DNA from: Spirodela intermedia
Taxonomy: Eukaryota > Streptophyta > Magnoliopsida > Alismatales > Araceae
NCBI GenBank assembly: GCA_902729315.2
Contig: LR746273.1
Span: 6,174,001 to 6,238,000 of the forward strand
Length of the DNA: 64,000 bases
Direction: 5' to 3'
This document shows positions 26,001 to 37,900 of this stretch, in pieces (positions within the stretch are counted from its first letter, which is position 1; each line of letters begins with the position of its first letter). The notes beneath the pieces were generated by a model. The model worked only from the letters and a program-made list of their open reading frames with translations, searched no databases and was not told the DNA's origin. Both the position numbers and the translations under genes were made by a program.

Positions 26001-26725
26001 GGATCACTCAGTGGGAATCTTTTCATCGTCTTTCTTGTCTGCAGTTTGATGTGGCGCTGCCGGAGGTCGGAGGGTCGTTCCGTTCTGTGGGGAAGAGGCC
26101 TGCGGCAGAGCAGGGGAGAAACCCAGTGGCTGTGAAGATCAGCCCGTGGACGCTGGCACGGATGAATGCCGAGGAGGTCGCGAGAACGGCAGCAGAGGCA
26201 CGGAAGAGGTCCAGGCTGCTGCGGCCGGTGACGAGGAGGGATGTTCCTGTTGGGCCGGAGACAGACAGCAGCTTCGGCAGTGGCAGCGGCCGAATGATGC
26301 CGATTATCGAGCGAGTGACCAAGGCGACGAACAAGAGGGGGGGCCGGCCACCCACCGGCAACACGCTTCATGAAGCCCTTGTGAAGACCTCTGCTGGCGG
26401 CGCATCCTCTGGCGTGGCGCCACTCCAGCTCGCGGCGAGGGGCGCATTCTGCACGAACCAGCCCACGTCCTCCCACGGCGGCGGCGCCGCCGCTGCCTCC
26501 CCTGACAGTAGCCGGTCCTCCTCTGTCGCTGATGAGGCCCGTAAGGGCATTGTCCACCGCTCCGACGATGCCACCGATGGGTACGAGGCCTCCGGCGGAG
26601 AGGACAGCGACCGGATTCCCGCTGGAACCGTCCACCGGCTGCCGATCTGGAACAACCTCCTCTTTGACTCAGGCCGCATCGACACCTCCTCTTTGAAAGG
26701 GCCAGCTGATGGCAGGCTCGACTAG
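23007..26725 (+). CDS. DHHC-type protein S-acyltransferase (PAT19-22-like)
   Basis: Nine exons (23007-23048, 23127-23240, 23564-23956, 24675-24743, 24820-24891, 25079-25207, 25339-25419, 25760-25951, 26045-26725), all ending in phase 0, give 590 residues. The enzyme transfers palmitate to cysteines of membrane-associated proteins. The Cys-rich domain reads [10 protein letters not shown] then [17 protein letters not shown], with catalytic C205, followed by [15 protein letters not shown]. Four membrane spans are visible: [18 protein letters not shown], the [10 protein letters not shown] span that ends at the DPG motif, [20 protein letters not shown], and the span near [16 protein letters not shown]. 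The TTxE-like site reads [12 protein letters not shown]. The cytosolic tail is long (about 290 residues), Ser/Ala-rich and ends PADGRLD. Length and motif order fit the plant PAT19-22 clade. Exon 6 could alternatively extend past its GTGGGT donor, but only this choice joins in frame to exon 7. Confidence 0.92.
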
Positions 26726-28419
26726 GTCAGCGTATCGATGGTCAACGGCTTCTCCGGATGGACTCCCTCAGGTCAATGAGTCTATTATTGTTGACCTGAC
26801 TGACCCCTCTAGTTTGCTTGTAAGCAGTTCCCTACTGTTGATGGTCAAATCTCATGGCCCATGTGTCACATGGACGCAGATCAAGGCTCGTCAATGGCCC
26901 ATGTGTATGGTCTTAGGTGTATGAGCAGCTTAACCTTTCTTCCAATTAGTAATAGGAGACATTGGGTTATAGGGGAGAGATCAGGGCAACGACTTCCTTA
27001 ATTGGTGGACAATCGTGACACGCTAAGTGCCCACACATCTGCAGTTGATAGTTAGCTGAACTATCAACTGCTGATGTTAGCCTGCGAGTGTCATGCAGGT
27101 CAACTGTGAGTTAGCAGAACTATGTAAGTGCCCACTCAGGTCAACTGTTCGGCCACATTTGAAACATACCGAGTACCATACCATGCCGATAATTAGCAGA
27201 ACTCGTGAGGGCCTTCTCTTGTACTAGTCGAGTCCAATGCCTGTGCCATATGCATTCGTGCACCTTCCATGGGCTGCCATGCAATTGCACTCGTCATGTG
27301 TGCAGTGTTAGCCTGCGAGTGTCATGCCCATCATGCATATGTGCGCGCCAATTAAGGTGAACATTGAGACCCTGTTGTAAGAACCTTGGCCAGTGATATT
27401 AGAGGTGTGATATTCTACCCCACCTATGTTGGAGCTTGGACCTTGTAATACCTCTTGATAAGATCCTCAAATTACTAGAGGTTGACTTCTTACTCCTAAG
27501 TGGCATCTTCCTCTAATTGTCCTCGACACGAAAAATTGTCCACCTATGTTGACCTCATTATAGTCTAGAATGACCTCACTTTTGTCTCGAAATTGGATTT
27601 GTACTGAAGGAGGTGTACGTTGGGGACTATTTTTTTTTCCTTATCCTCATTATCACCATGATAAGACTTCAATAAAAGAGTAAAAGACATTGTAACGTTT
27701 GTTGCTTTCAAGTAACAAGTACTGAAGTTTGTAATGAGTTCTTTTTAATGTCATAAACTCTTATTGTGGAAATATTGTCATGTTAGTATTATCTTTTCTT
27801 GCATCTTCTTCTAAAATTTTATTGATAATGCTAAAGGTTTTAGAAGGGATTGAAAGATGATCATATAAATCATCATAACTAAACACATATTTTCTTAGAT
27901 TTTTTCCTAAATTATTTTTGAAATGTGGTCCTTAAAAGTAGTTTCAATTCTAGGTGACAAAACCTTCATTGAAACCATGTTCATTTACATCTAATAGAGG
28001 AAGTCATTCCTCTAATACTTCTTTAGTTTTAGATCTTGACATTTCCATTCTATGTCCATTGTTGATCCTTGGTGGTTCTTTTGTGTTCAATCTATTCCTT
28101 CTTGTGTTTGTTAAGATTTTGCTTCTTCTTCTCACACTTGACCTTTCTTTCTTGCACTTGAACCTCATTTTTCATAGATTTCTTCCATTAGATGTCTAGC
28201 TTTCCCATTGTTATCTATGATGACTTTTTAATATCTATGTGAACAATGTGAGCCAACTAGAAGCATACATGTTTCAGTTCTGCCTTCAACTTTACATCTT
28301 CTCTCTCCAATTTGGACATTGCACTTATCAATGTAGTGAATCAACAATCTTGAGACTTAAGTGCCATTAGAATAAAAACTTGTGAAGTTGTGATTTCTTC
28401 ATATGCTTCATTCACCTCA
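26726..28419. other. Gene-free DNA with short direct repeats
   Basis: A 19-20 bp motif (GTTAGCCTGCGAGTGTCATG) occurs at about 27077 and 27307, and AAGTGCCCAC occurs near 27023 and 27125, so this part looks duplicated. From about 27450 to 28419 the DNA is AT-rich; read on the minus strand it has broken open segments next to a primer-binding site, so it may be the decayed interior of the element described next. No intact ORF. Confidence 0.4.
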
Positions 28420-28930
28420 CTCTGATACCAATTTGATAGGACCCTTGTTCAGAATATTATATGGAGACAATACAACAAGGAATGAATAATAGGAACCTAA
28501 ATCTAGACAAATAATGAGAATATAAATATGAAAAAATAGACATGAAAATAGAAGATTAGATAATAGAAAGAGTAGGTTGGGCTTTGAGCCTACCCCATAT
28601 CATAGAGCAATGGGGCATTCAAGATGCCCCCTACTCCATACCCTTTTCTCCACAATAATTGAGCCTTAATACTTCTTATCCTCTTCTATAAAAAAGACTT
28701 AACTGCCCCTCTTGAGGTCCTCACTTGAAAGGGTTATTTGGTCCATTTTGAGAGGAGATGTTGGGCCCCTCTTCTAGGCTATAGTAGGCTATATCATGCT
28801 TTTTATGCTCATTTTTGAGCTACAGTCATGACACCGTGCTGAGGCCCCTCTTAGCCTCTTGCACTTTGAGACGGCATAAAGATTGACCACATGTAAAAAA
28901 GAGATTGTGTATTTAGGGAAGCATATAGAG
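28420..28930 (-). mobile_element. LTR fragment with adjacent tRNA-Met-type primer-binding site
   Basis: CTCTGATACCA at 28420-28430 is the reverse complement of the TGGTATCAGAG primer-binding site used by plant LTR retrotransposons. Three bases later a TG (28434) starts what would be the 5' LTR of a minus-oriented element. The LTR end is not defined and no partner LTR was found to the left, so the element is partial. Confidence 0.5.
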
Positions 28931-30368
28931 TATGATATCGAAGTTGTCTATTTGGAACACAAGAATTTTTTTCTCACCCTCCCACGCTTTGGACCTTTAG
29001 TGGAATATCATGTGCAATACTAATTCGAGTACATCCTACCAAGTTGATGACCTTTATTTTGCCAACTCCTCATGGCAATGCCAAGTCTATCAATACTGAT
29101 TTCTTCTTAGAGGAGAAACAATGGGTAACCTCACTATCAATCATATGAGTGTGAAGTAGCCCTTACCGATATGTCCAATGTTGGTGTATCACTACAATGT
29201 GTCTAATATTTCTAGAAGATTAAGAATTGGAACCTACTTCATATATATTAATTGTCCTGCTATTGTGTTGATATAACTCCTCTTTAGGCAATCCCTCTTC
29301 ATGGGGATCTCCACATGTGAAGCATTCACTCTTGATGGGTTGACATATGCAATTATCTTGGGTCCTCCTTGACTCTTGGAAAGTACTATCTCCTAGACAA
29401 CTGTCATTGCAGATCAAGTCTTGAGTTTTATGATGTTTGACTTCTATTTACACCCATGACTACAACCTAACCAAAAAATTAAGCGAAAGCTTACTCTTCA
29501 TTTGGTTGAGTCACGCTCTCAATTTCCTTTCCTCAGTTACCCATCAAGTGGACAAGGATAGGTTGACAATGCCCTTGAACATCTCAAAGAGCTCAATTCA
29601 GTGTCAAGTCAAAACTCAAAACAAGGGAAGCAATGATTTTGAACATTAACTATGATATTTTCAATAGTGAAAAATCATGATTTTAGTTTTTGATAAATCT
29701 GAAAAATGTAGTTTTGATCCTTGAACATATTCTTAATGTTAAGGATGATAGATAGAACTTCTTGATGTGGTCTTATATGGTCTTTTTGATGTGATGGAAC
29801 TACTGAAGGTGTATGTGCAATATCCATGTAATATTGGTGGACAAAAATTACTCTCACAGCTCTTGGACATACTCCAAAATTGATGGACATATGTGACTCA
29901 TAAGTTTAATATCTAGTTTCAAGTACGCATTGACCAGAGTGACATTTCCCTCATTTGAGGTGAGTTAGGCTCATAAGTATTACTCTATATCTCATATGTA
30001 ATTTGCCAACTTATGTACACAATGGGCCCTCACATATGCCTGGGTTCTAAAACTAAAACCACTAGACATTTCACTAGGCATTTCACCAATGCCATATTGG
30101 CCAAAAGAATTCGATGACTACATTGTAGCTGATTGACTTTGACTTCATCCACCTAAGTCACCCACGAGTAAGCCATTACTTATTCTAATGTAGTTCTTAT
30201 CATGTCAATTTGCTCGCATAGAGTAAAAATGCAATCGTCTTTCACTTGAATTGTGTTCTCCAACATGAAGATCTTCTACTTCATGCGATCAATCCTCAAA
30301 TCTTATGCTTCAACCTAATAGTCAAATCATATCTCTCTTACATGACAATAACTTTGCTTTGATACTAA
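28931..30368 (-). mobile_element. Decayed Ty3/gypsy gag-protease remnant
   Basis: On the minus strand, 29420-29220 contains CFTCGDPHEEGLPK, a zinc-knuckle with its last Cys lost, in an otherwise open 65-residue stretch. Further downstream on the same strand (about 29140-28970) the translation holds LIDSEVTH, then VGKIKVINLVG and DIPLKVQSVGG, which follows the retroviral aspartyl-protease pattern (D-S/T-G-ATH, later IKxVN and VPxKxxxWxG) with the active-site Gly changed to Glu. A primer-binding-like site lies at 30356-30367 (GCTTTGATACTA), next to a candidate LTR start TG at 30369. Stops and substitutions break gag. No reverse transcriptase is present. Confidence 0.6.
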
Positions 30369-32352
30369 TGTCATTGGGCAGCTGATCAACCCTTGCTGAC
30401 GATGACCTATATGTGGCCTTGAACATCCAACATCACACCTAAGCAGCATAACCTCTCTCTTGTACTAAGAGTCTTTGTGGAAGTATAAACAAGAAGGATA
30501 GAAAAACTTGACTTCTATTCCAATCAAAGAATACTCTATAGATCATTGAACAAGTTACATTCTTTTGATTTAAAGTTTAATAATTTTGGAGGCTTGATTC
30601 CTCTCATCATTCATTTTGGAAACTTTTCATCTAGGGTGTAACTTTTTCCCTTGAGCTTCTTTGATATTTGACCCTTAACCTTGATTTTTTTTGGTTCCTC
30701 ACTTGTTTGGTGAGGAGAGTGTTCCTTCAATATAAACTGATATTTTTTTCATTTTCTGAAATTTTAAATATCTGCTTAGTCATCCAAAATTAGCCTTTCT
30801 TGGAAGCAAGACTTCCCAATGGTTAAATCAATTTTATCATTTTGAGTCATGCCTAAAATCAGTCCTCTCTCTCTCCTCATGTGTGGACACCCAAATTAGG
30901 GCATACAAGACTAGTCCTTTTGTGGAAGTAGAACACCTCAATGGTTAATTCCATTTTTATAGTGTTGTTCAAACCTTAATTAGGGCATACAAAGATACAC
31001 AGAAAAATTACACTAAAGTACTCAATAAATACTATAAATCATGCCCACAAAGAATAATTGACTAGAATATATAGAGTCCACTCTATTATTATCATTGTGT
31101 CTGTGCATTGAGCATAAAAATAGAGGTTTGGACAATAATTCACTAATAATAGATGAAAATAAAAATGGGCATACAGTCAAAGTAACATCATTCATATTCT
31201 CTGGAGCCGCCAAACTTCTTTCAAGCAAGTACATAAGTAGTTAACCTGATGTTGACCGTGTCGCTGACTATTGACCGGCTGACGTGGTTGACCGGTGGAC
31301 TGGCTAAAACCCAGGGGAGGCGGGCTGGGGTGGACCAGCTGGTCTGGGGTGGTTCGGACCGGCGCAGACCCGGTGACCGGGCTGATTTGCGGCTAGATGG
31401 TAATGGGCCGTTTGGGTCGGTCGGATCCAGATTCACGAATCGGCGGGAGATCACCCTAACCGGTAAGACGAACCGGAACCGCCCGGAAAGGGGGGGTTGG
31501 AACGCGGAGGCAAGCGGTGGCAGCGGACGGCGGCAGCAGGGGAGGATGAATCCGGTGGAAGACTAGCGGGCGATGGATGTCGAACGCGGAAGGGGAGTAA
31601 TGTCGGAAAGACAGCGGCTTGAGGATGGGCGGCGGCGGTAATAAGCAGATGGAGGAAGGTGGCGGACGGAGGAAGGTTGCGGCGAACAATAGACGGTGGC
31701 GGCGGACAGATATCGGCCCTCACGACCTCCCCTTGACGGAGCGAAGATAGGTAAAATCCTCAACTTCTTCTCTACCCCCGTTCTAGGAAATCAATAAGGA
31801 AATAACAATCAAAGAAATCAATAATAAAGGAAATCGCTTTTAAAGGGGCTAGGCCGGTGCGCTGTTGACATGGTCGTAGGTTTCCGCCTCTTCGTTCCTC
31901 ACTGTGTGGAGGACGGAAGAAGAGATCGCGTAGAAGGAAAGAGGCTGGAGGAAGGGAATGAACTAGGGTTTATCACTCCGATGAAGAGAGTCTTGAGGAA
32001 CCCTTAGGGGTCAAATTGTTTAGCATATATATATCTATATATATATATATATATATATATTGACATATATATGTTTTTGTGCTGTCGATTGGATTCGGTA
32101 AACAATAGAGATGAAACAATTGTCCTCTCCGGGCTCTAATTGCAGAAAACTGCATCCCCTACAGTGTCTTAATCCTGTCTTTCCAAGAATATCTCCCAAA
32201 TGGAAATGGCGAGATTATAAATTGGATCTCGATTTTCCTTCTTCATTCAATCGCCGATTAGCATGATTCTTTTTGCGTGAGTAGACTTCCTTGGACTCTC
32301 CTAGTACTCAATAATCCCAGGATGCAGGCTTCACCTAGCTGGTTGGAGAAGA
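30369..32352. other. Possible gypsy LTR, then GC-rich DNA upstream of UXT
   Basis: From 30369 a candidate minus-oriented LTR runs for an unknown length. At 30775-30990 two imperfect ~115-bp copies occur (CAATGGTTAA..TTTTATA-type blocks; AATTAGGGCATACAA twice). From about 31240 to 31750 the composition changes sharply to GC-rich, with CCGG-rich and GGCGG-rich text that matches no family I recognise. An AT microsatellite lies at 32023-32062. The last 200 bp likely holds the UXT promoter and 5' UTR. Confidence 0.4.
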
Positions 32353-34351
32353 ATGGACAGAATCCGACAGCAAAAGATTCAAAAGTTTGAAGAATTTGTA
32401 GATGGCAGATTAAAGCCTGATCTAGTCCTTGCCATTGCCCAAAGGTTGTCCCCCTCTCTCTCTGTTTTAATTTTTCTTTGCTTTCGATCTCATTATCTGT
32501 CAGCTGGCTTCTATCGAAAAGAGGAGATGTAATAGAGCACGCTTATTTTTAGATCATGCACCTTCTCCTTAGCATTTTAGCTTTCACACTGGGTTTTGCA
32601 TGGAGGAATTACCCCCCCCCCCCCCTATTGTCGTCTCCAGCTTAAATCCTCGTTTTTTTTAAGGAATTATTTTCTTCTATTCACACAATGCTAATAAGAG
32701 GGTTTATCTCTTCTGATGAAATTATGCAGGGACAAGCTGTTTCGAGAACAGAGAGTTTTGTATCCTTTTGAGGTCTGCTTTGTTATGCAAACCTGGTGTT
32801 GTACATTGCCATGTATGTGTTTCCCTAAACATATTTTGCGTTTGTGCAAATTTTCTCAGTTTTTTCTGCTGATCATCTTCTAGATATTGATATATATATA
32901 TATATATACCTATGTTGATATCTGAGTGCTCGTGGCTGTTAGTTCTTAACTCATCTGCACACCTTTCAGCTCTGATCTGAAGAAGAATATCGAAAATCTA
33001 CAGAAAAATGGAGTTACTTCACTTCGAACAATGGTCAACATTGGCTCTGAGGTTTACCTGCAAGCAGATGTGTATGCCCATAAACTCTTCTGTCTTTTTC
33101 TACGCTGATATTGTTATTTAAATTTAGAATTCAGACAGTCTCTTGTTTCTCCTTGTAATGAAAGCAATTCGAACTCTAGCTCAACGCTGTCCCCACCTTT
33201 GCATGATTGCTGGAACATAGAAATTAATCCTTAGATGAATGTAAATCTCTCGAAATATTGACTCTTACACATTCCAACTTCAAGCACATAGACATAATTC
33301 TGGATATTTTGCTCAATTTGAGTCTAGAATATTTTGTAAAGGGAGTCATTATGGTGTTTCATTCTGTTTTTTTCCTCTCCACAGGCCAGACACTCGTCAC
33401 ATATTCGTAGATGTCGGGCTTGGTTTCCATGTTGAGTTTACCTGGTCTGAAGCTCTGGAGTTCATATCAGTCAAGGAAGCAAGAATAGCCAGGCATGCCC
33501 TCTCCATTGTGAGGTCCCATATTTTCATTTATACCTGACACCATATGATATCATTGTTTTGTCGGCCATTCATCTCACATGCAAGTACTTTATAGATTTA
33601 TATATTAGTGTTGTATAATGCAGCCCAATTATTTTTTGGGTCCTGGGGTCAGCCCAGCCAGTCAACATAATGATTTAATCACTCTTAAATCGTATATTTC
33701 TGGCCATTAATCACTTGATTGCCATGTTGGATTTGCATTTTTTTCACTACTTGATAGGCAAATCGAAGAGTGTACCCAGTTGATCGCGAATATCAAAGCT
33801 CGTATTAAATTGGTAAGCATGTTTCTGCACTTTGTGGGTCTTGGTTTTGCTCTTTGTAGGTTTGCCCAATTAAGCATACTAATTCCTTCAAGCTCTTTCT
33901 CATAGACCGTTTCTGCTTCTTTAATGCACCATAATCTTCAAAGCTTATGCTCTTTCATTACAACCATCCCCACATAATATACCACAATTAAATCACTTCT
34001 CTCTTGTTCTTCAACACTTGTTGAACTTCTGGATGAATGATGGAATAGTTCTTTATGATTATTGTTTTAAGAGAAAAACAAATGCACTTGCGGGGGTACC
34101 TTCATATGATTTCTTAGTCCTCTGTGGGTCCCAACTCACCACATGGGTTCCTGCTCGAGCCTAGGAGAAACAAATCAGACTTTATTGTTGATCAATCTTA
34201 TTTTTATTTAATTTATTAATGTTTTGGTTTTGTATGATCTCAAATTATCTTACAGTTCAATCCTCCAATGGAATTCGCATACTCTACTAAAAATGGCATT
34301 CCCTTGCAGGTCTGTGAAGGCATACGGGAGCTGCTCTTGTTGCCTGGGTAG
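32353..34351 (+). CDS. UXT: UXT, prefoldin-like alpha-class protein
   Basis: Six exons (32353-32444, 32730-32759, 32970-33071, 33385-33492, 33758-33812, 34310-34351) give 142 residues, the usual UXT length. UXT is an alpha-prefoldin relative that takes part in the R2TP/prefoldin-like chaperone and in nuclear co-regulator complexes. Clear family blocks are QKFEEFVDGRLKPDL, FSDLKKNIENLQKNGVTSLR, NIGSEVYLQADVPDTRHIFV, GLGFHVEFTWSEALEFI and IKLVCEGIRELLLLPG. N- and C-terminal coiled-coil helices flank the beta hairpins. Exon 2 is only 30 nt. Intron 4 begins with GC rather than GT (CAG/GCATGC at 33493); only that border keeps the frame between IAR and QIEECTQ. The nearby GTGAGG at 33519 would shift the frame and lead to a stop. 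No damage is seen. Confidence 0.93.
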
Positions 34352-34402
34352 TGAATGGGGTGAAGATTCTGTGGATCTGATTGACTTTTGAGGATTGATG
34401 AG

Positions 34403-34482
<80 letters not shown>

Positions 34483-34984
34483 TGTTCTTTGTAAAGACTT
34501 TCTACGGTTCTACAACAAGATGGAAGAGGATGTTTTGTCGTTTGTGTGATTTCTTTTAACGTTCTACAACAAGACAAAAGGGAAATATTGTATTGAGCTT
34601 TTTTGTAGAAAAATCTGAAGAAAATTATGACTTTGTTGGCTAGTCAAATTGTATGAAGTCATTACATTCAGGAGCATTAATCAACCATTCAATAACCATC
34701 CACATCAGATCAAAAGGAAAACATCTTCATCCAAAGAGGATGAACGAAATTAATTCAAAAGTATCATCTTGTTCATCAGAATTTTAAACAAATCATAAGA
34801 CAACATGATTATCTGAAAGCATTTCATGGTCATACTTTTGTTATTTGTATTATGAGAAATGTGATTTGAAATAATCTTTTGATAGAGTGATGTCTTTGCT
34901 AATAGTGGTTTTGACTTTTAGAGCTGTGAGTTTAGAAAAGAATTTTTGGATAAAATTTTAATAGGGTTGAGCCTAATAATTATC
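34352..34984. other. UXT 3' flank
   Basis: Contains the GA microsatellite described separately and AT-rich sequence. A short duplicated phrase (GTTCTACAACAAGA) occurs at about 34507 and 34561. No gene seen. Confidence 0.5.
34406..34481. repeat. (GA)n microsatellite in UXT 3' UTR
   Basis: An uninterrupted run of about 38 GA units starts 54 bp after the UXT stop codon and is probably transcribed. Confidence 0.97.
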
Positions 34985-37900
34985 ACTTGTGATCATGACA
35001 TTCAATCTTATTAAAACTATTGACAAGGAGAGACGAGGTCGAGTCCCAAAAATTTGGCCGACTTTTGATCGGAGATGCATGCAACTTGCATTCGAGTAGT
35101 CTCATTTCTTACGAAAGATCAAGTACATACTTACATTGGTTAAGGACAATCTTCCCCGAGTGCTAGGCAAACTCTATGCCTAAGAAGTACTTGGGAGTCC
35201 CCAAGTCTCAAATATCTAGATGTTCTTGAAGAAACATCTTGATATCGTAAATGTTAGTCATATCACTTCTCATGACAATCATATCCTCTACGTAGACAAC
35301 GAAAATAATGCATCTGTTTGTAGTGGTCTTGTGAAAAATTGTAAGCTCCACTTCGCATGCCGAGAAATCACACTGAGTGCTGAATTTGGTAAACCAAACT
35401 TAAGGACTCTATTTGAGACCATAGATGGTTTTACGAAGACAACACACTTTGACAGATTTCACCTTGATCATGTAGCCGAGAGGTTGCTCCATATAGACCT
35501 CTTTGTTGAGACCTCCATAGAGAAAAGTATTGGAGACATCTAACTAGTGTAGAGGTTAATCAAGGTTGACTACCATAGAAATAATGATATGTATCGAGTT
35601 TAGATGGATCACGAGAGAAAAGGTCTCCTCGTAGTCGATGCCATACTACTGAGAAAAGTCGTGTGTCACTAGTCGAGCTTTATAGCGATGAATAATGTAA
35701 TCTGGAAAATACTTAGGGGTGTAAATCTATCTGCAAGAGACAATGTTAGCACAAAGCGATCAAGGAATGATCTCCCAAGTTCTCTAATGGATGAGGGCCA
35801 CATATTCCTCATCCATGGCTGCCTTCCAATAAGGTACCGCCATAACATCCACGTGAGACTTGGTTATTAATTCAGTAGCCAAGGATAGGGTAAAAGCCTG
35901 ATAAGATAGAGAAAGGCAATCATAGGAGATAGAAGAAGAAATGAGTTGAAGAGCGTAGGAGGGTGTACCTTTTTAGAGAGTAATAGGCATATGAAGATCG
36001 TCTAGAGGTGACGAATTTGTAGATAGCGTTGTCAATTGGTTAAGTACTTGCAGAGAGATTGGTCCAAGAGCGACTGTCAATGAGTCTTTTGAAGGCAATA
36101 TAATAGACTGAAGTGGGCTAAGATATAAAGATGGTAATGATAAAGAGATAGTGACATCTAGTGAAGTTTTGATGATGAAGATGTGATGTCCTCTAGTAGG
36201 GGTATCAATTGAAGCGTCGAGAAGAGCATTCCAAAGTATATGTACTCATAAAAATAACATCCACTGATATCAAATACTTTTGCTCTTAAGGAAGGTAGAC
36301 ACGATATCTTTTTTGTCTTCGTGAGTAGCCAACGAAGATGCCTTTTCGTGCACGAGGGACAAGCTTAGACTTATTTAGGGTGTGGTCATGTACAAATGTC
36401 ATAGTTAAAAACTTATGAGGGTAGAGAGAAGAGGTCATCTTTAGGGTTGAGATGATGAAGGGGAACTTCACTACCTAAGGGAGATGACGACAGGCGGTTA
36501 ATAAGGTAGGTGGATGTGAGGACAGCATCGGCCCATAAGTAATCATGAACCCCCATCTCAAGGATGATGATATGAGTCATGTCCAAGATATGTCAGTATT
36601 TTCATTCTGTCACTCCATTTTGTTGGGACGTATGTGAACATATTATTTAATAAATAATCTCAAGTGATTTACATAGCTCTTGAATTACAAATTGTGTAAA
36701 TTGAGATCATTATCCATTCAAAAGATCTTTGACATGGTGTTCTACTGGGCATGTACTTCTTGAAATAATTCTCAAAGATAAAGGACTGCAGTTTGATCTA
36801 TGAAGAGATAGATCTATGATGCACATGAGAAATCATCAATTAAGATCATGTAGTAGTGAAAACCAGAAATCAAAGTGATGCGTGTGGGCCCCCAGACATC
36901 ACAATGAATCAATTCGAACAACTAGTCGTATGGTAGGGAATCGTGTAGGTGGTATGTTGAATGAAAATATTTTTCAAGTTTACAAGATTCACATTCAAAA
37001 TTAGATAGAGAAAGTCTAAGTAAAGCCTCATGTAATTTCAAAATATTTGAATAAACAAAACGACGATGTCACATAAGTGAATAAGTTTTTATAAATAGTA
37101 GGCATGAGAGACCGATAGATGAAGTGTCTAGAACAAGCTCATAGAGGCCTCAACCAATCTCTCTACCCAAATCAATCTGTGTCTCGGTCTGCAAATACTG
37201 AAAAATACAATGATAATGAAAAAATTGAACAGAGTAATAAAAAGTTTTGGTAATTGTACGAGAGGAGGTTGATATCAAGGTTAGAGACATAGAGGACGTT
37301 GAATAGGTACATGGAAAAAGTAGATTTAGCATCTCCTTTTCTGGTGACAGAATAAAGATGACCGTGATAATTTTGAGATAGATCAGATTTTGGAGGTAGG
37401 AAAGGAGAGATGAGATACTTGACATATGAGCAGATGCTCTTGAATCAATAATCCAAGTCTCAAACTTAGTAGTGGATGTTAAAAAAGTAGTACCTACATT
37501 GGAAGATGAAGCATGGTGTGATGTGTGGTGCAATGTGCGGAAAGTCGAAGCCACCTCTTTGGAGCGCATCCACTAGTCATACTTTTCGCGAGACAGAGAT
37601 CCTAGTTATCTGTGCAAAAGTCGAAGCTGGTCCCCAAGAGGACCTTTGTGAGGGTGAAGAGGTGGTAACCAATAACGAAGAGGCGGCAGAGTGTGCATAG
37701 AACCCGCCTAAGGAAGCAGGCTCGGCCAATCAAATAAATAGTCAAACTTTTTGTAGCACTTGGTCGCCCAATGATTGATCCTCCCATAATATTCATATAG
37801 AGGAAGGTATCTCTGGCCCGAAAATGCTCTACAACTATTATTCTTTTTCTTGTCAGGAGGGGTAGGACTCCTTCCTCATCTTATTTTTTGAGTAGTAATT

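Noticed and set aside
25742-26635. 297-codon minus-strand ORF opposite the DHHC gene tail
   Set aside because: Shadow of the GC-rich final exons.
31221-31763. GC-rich overlapping ORFs on both strands before UXT
   Set aside because: Frames are low-complexity Pro/Arg/Ser text without splice-linked partners or family motifs.
35220-35870. Plus-strand ORFs of 60-107 codons
   Set aside because: They are antisense to the minus-oriented copia reverse transcriptase.
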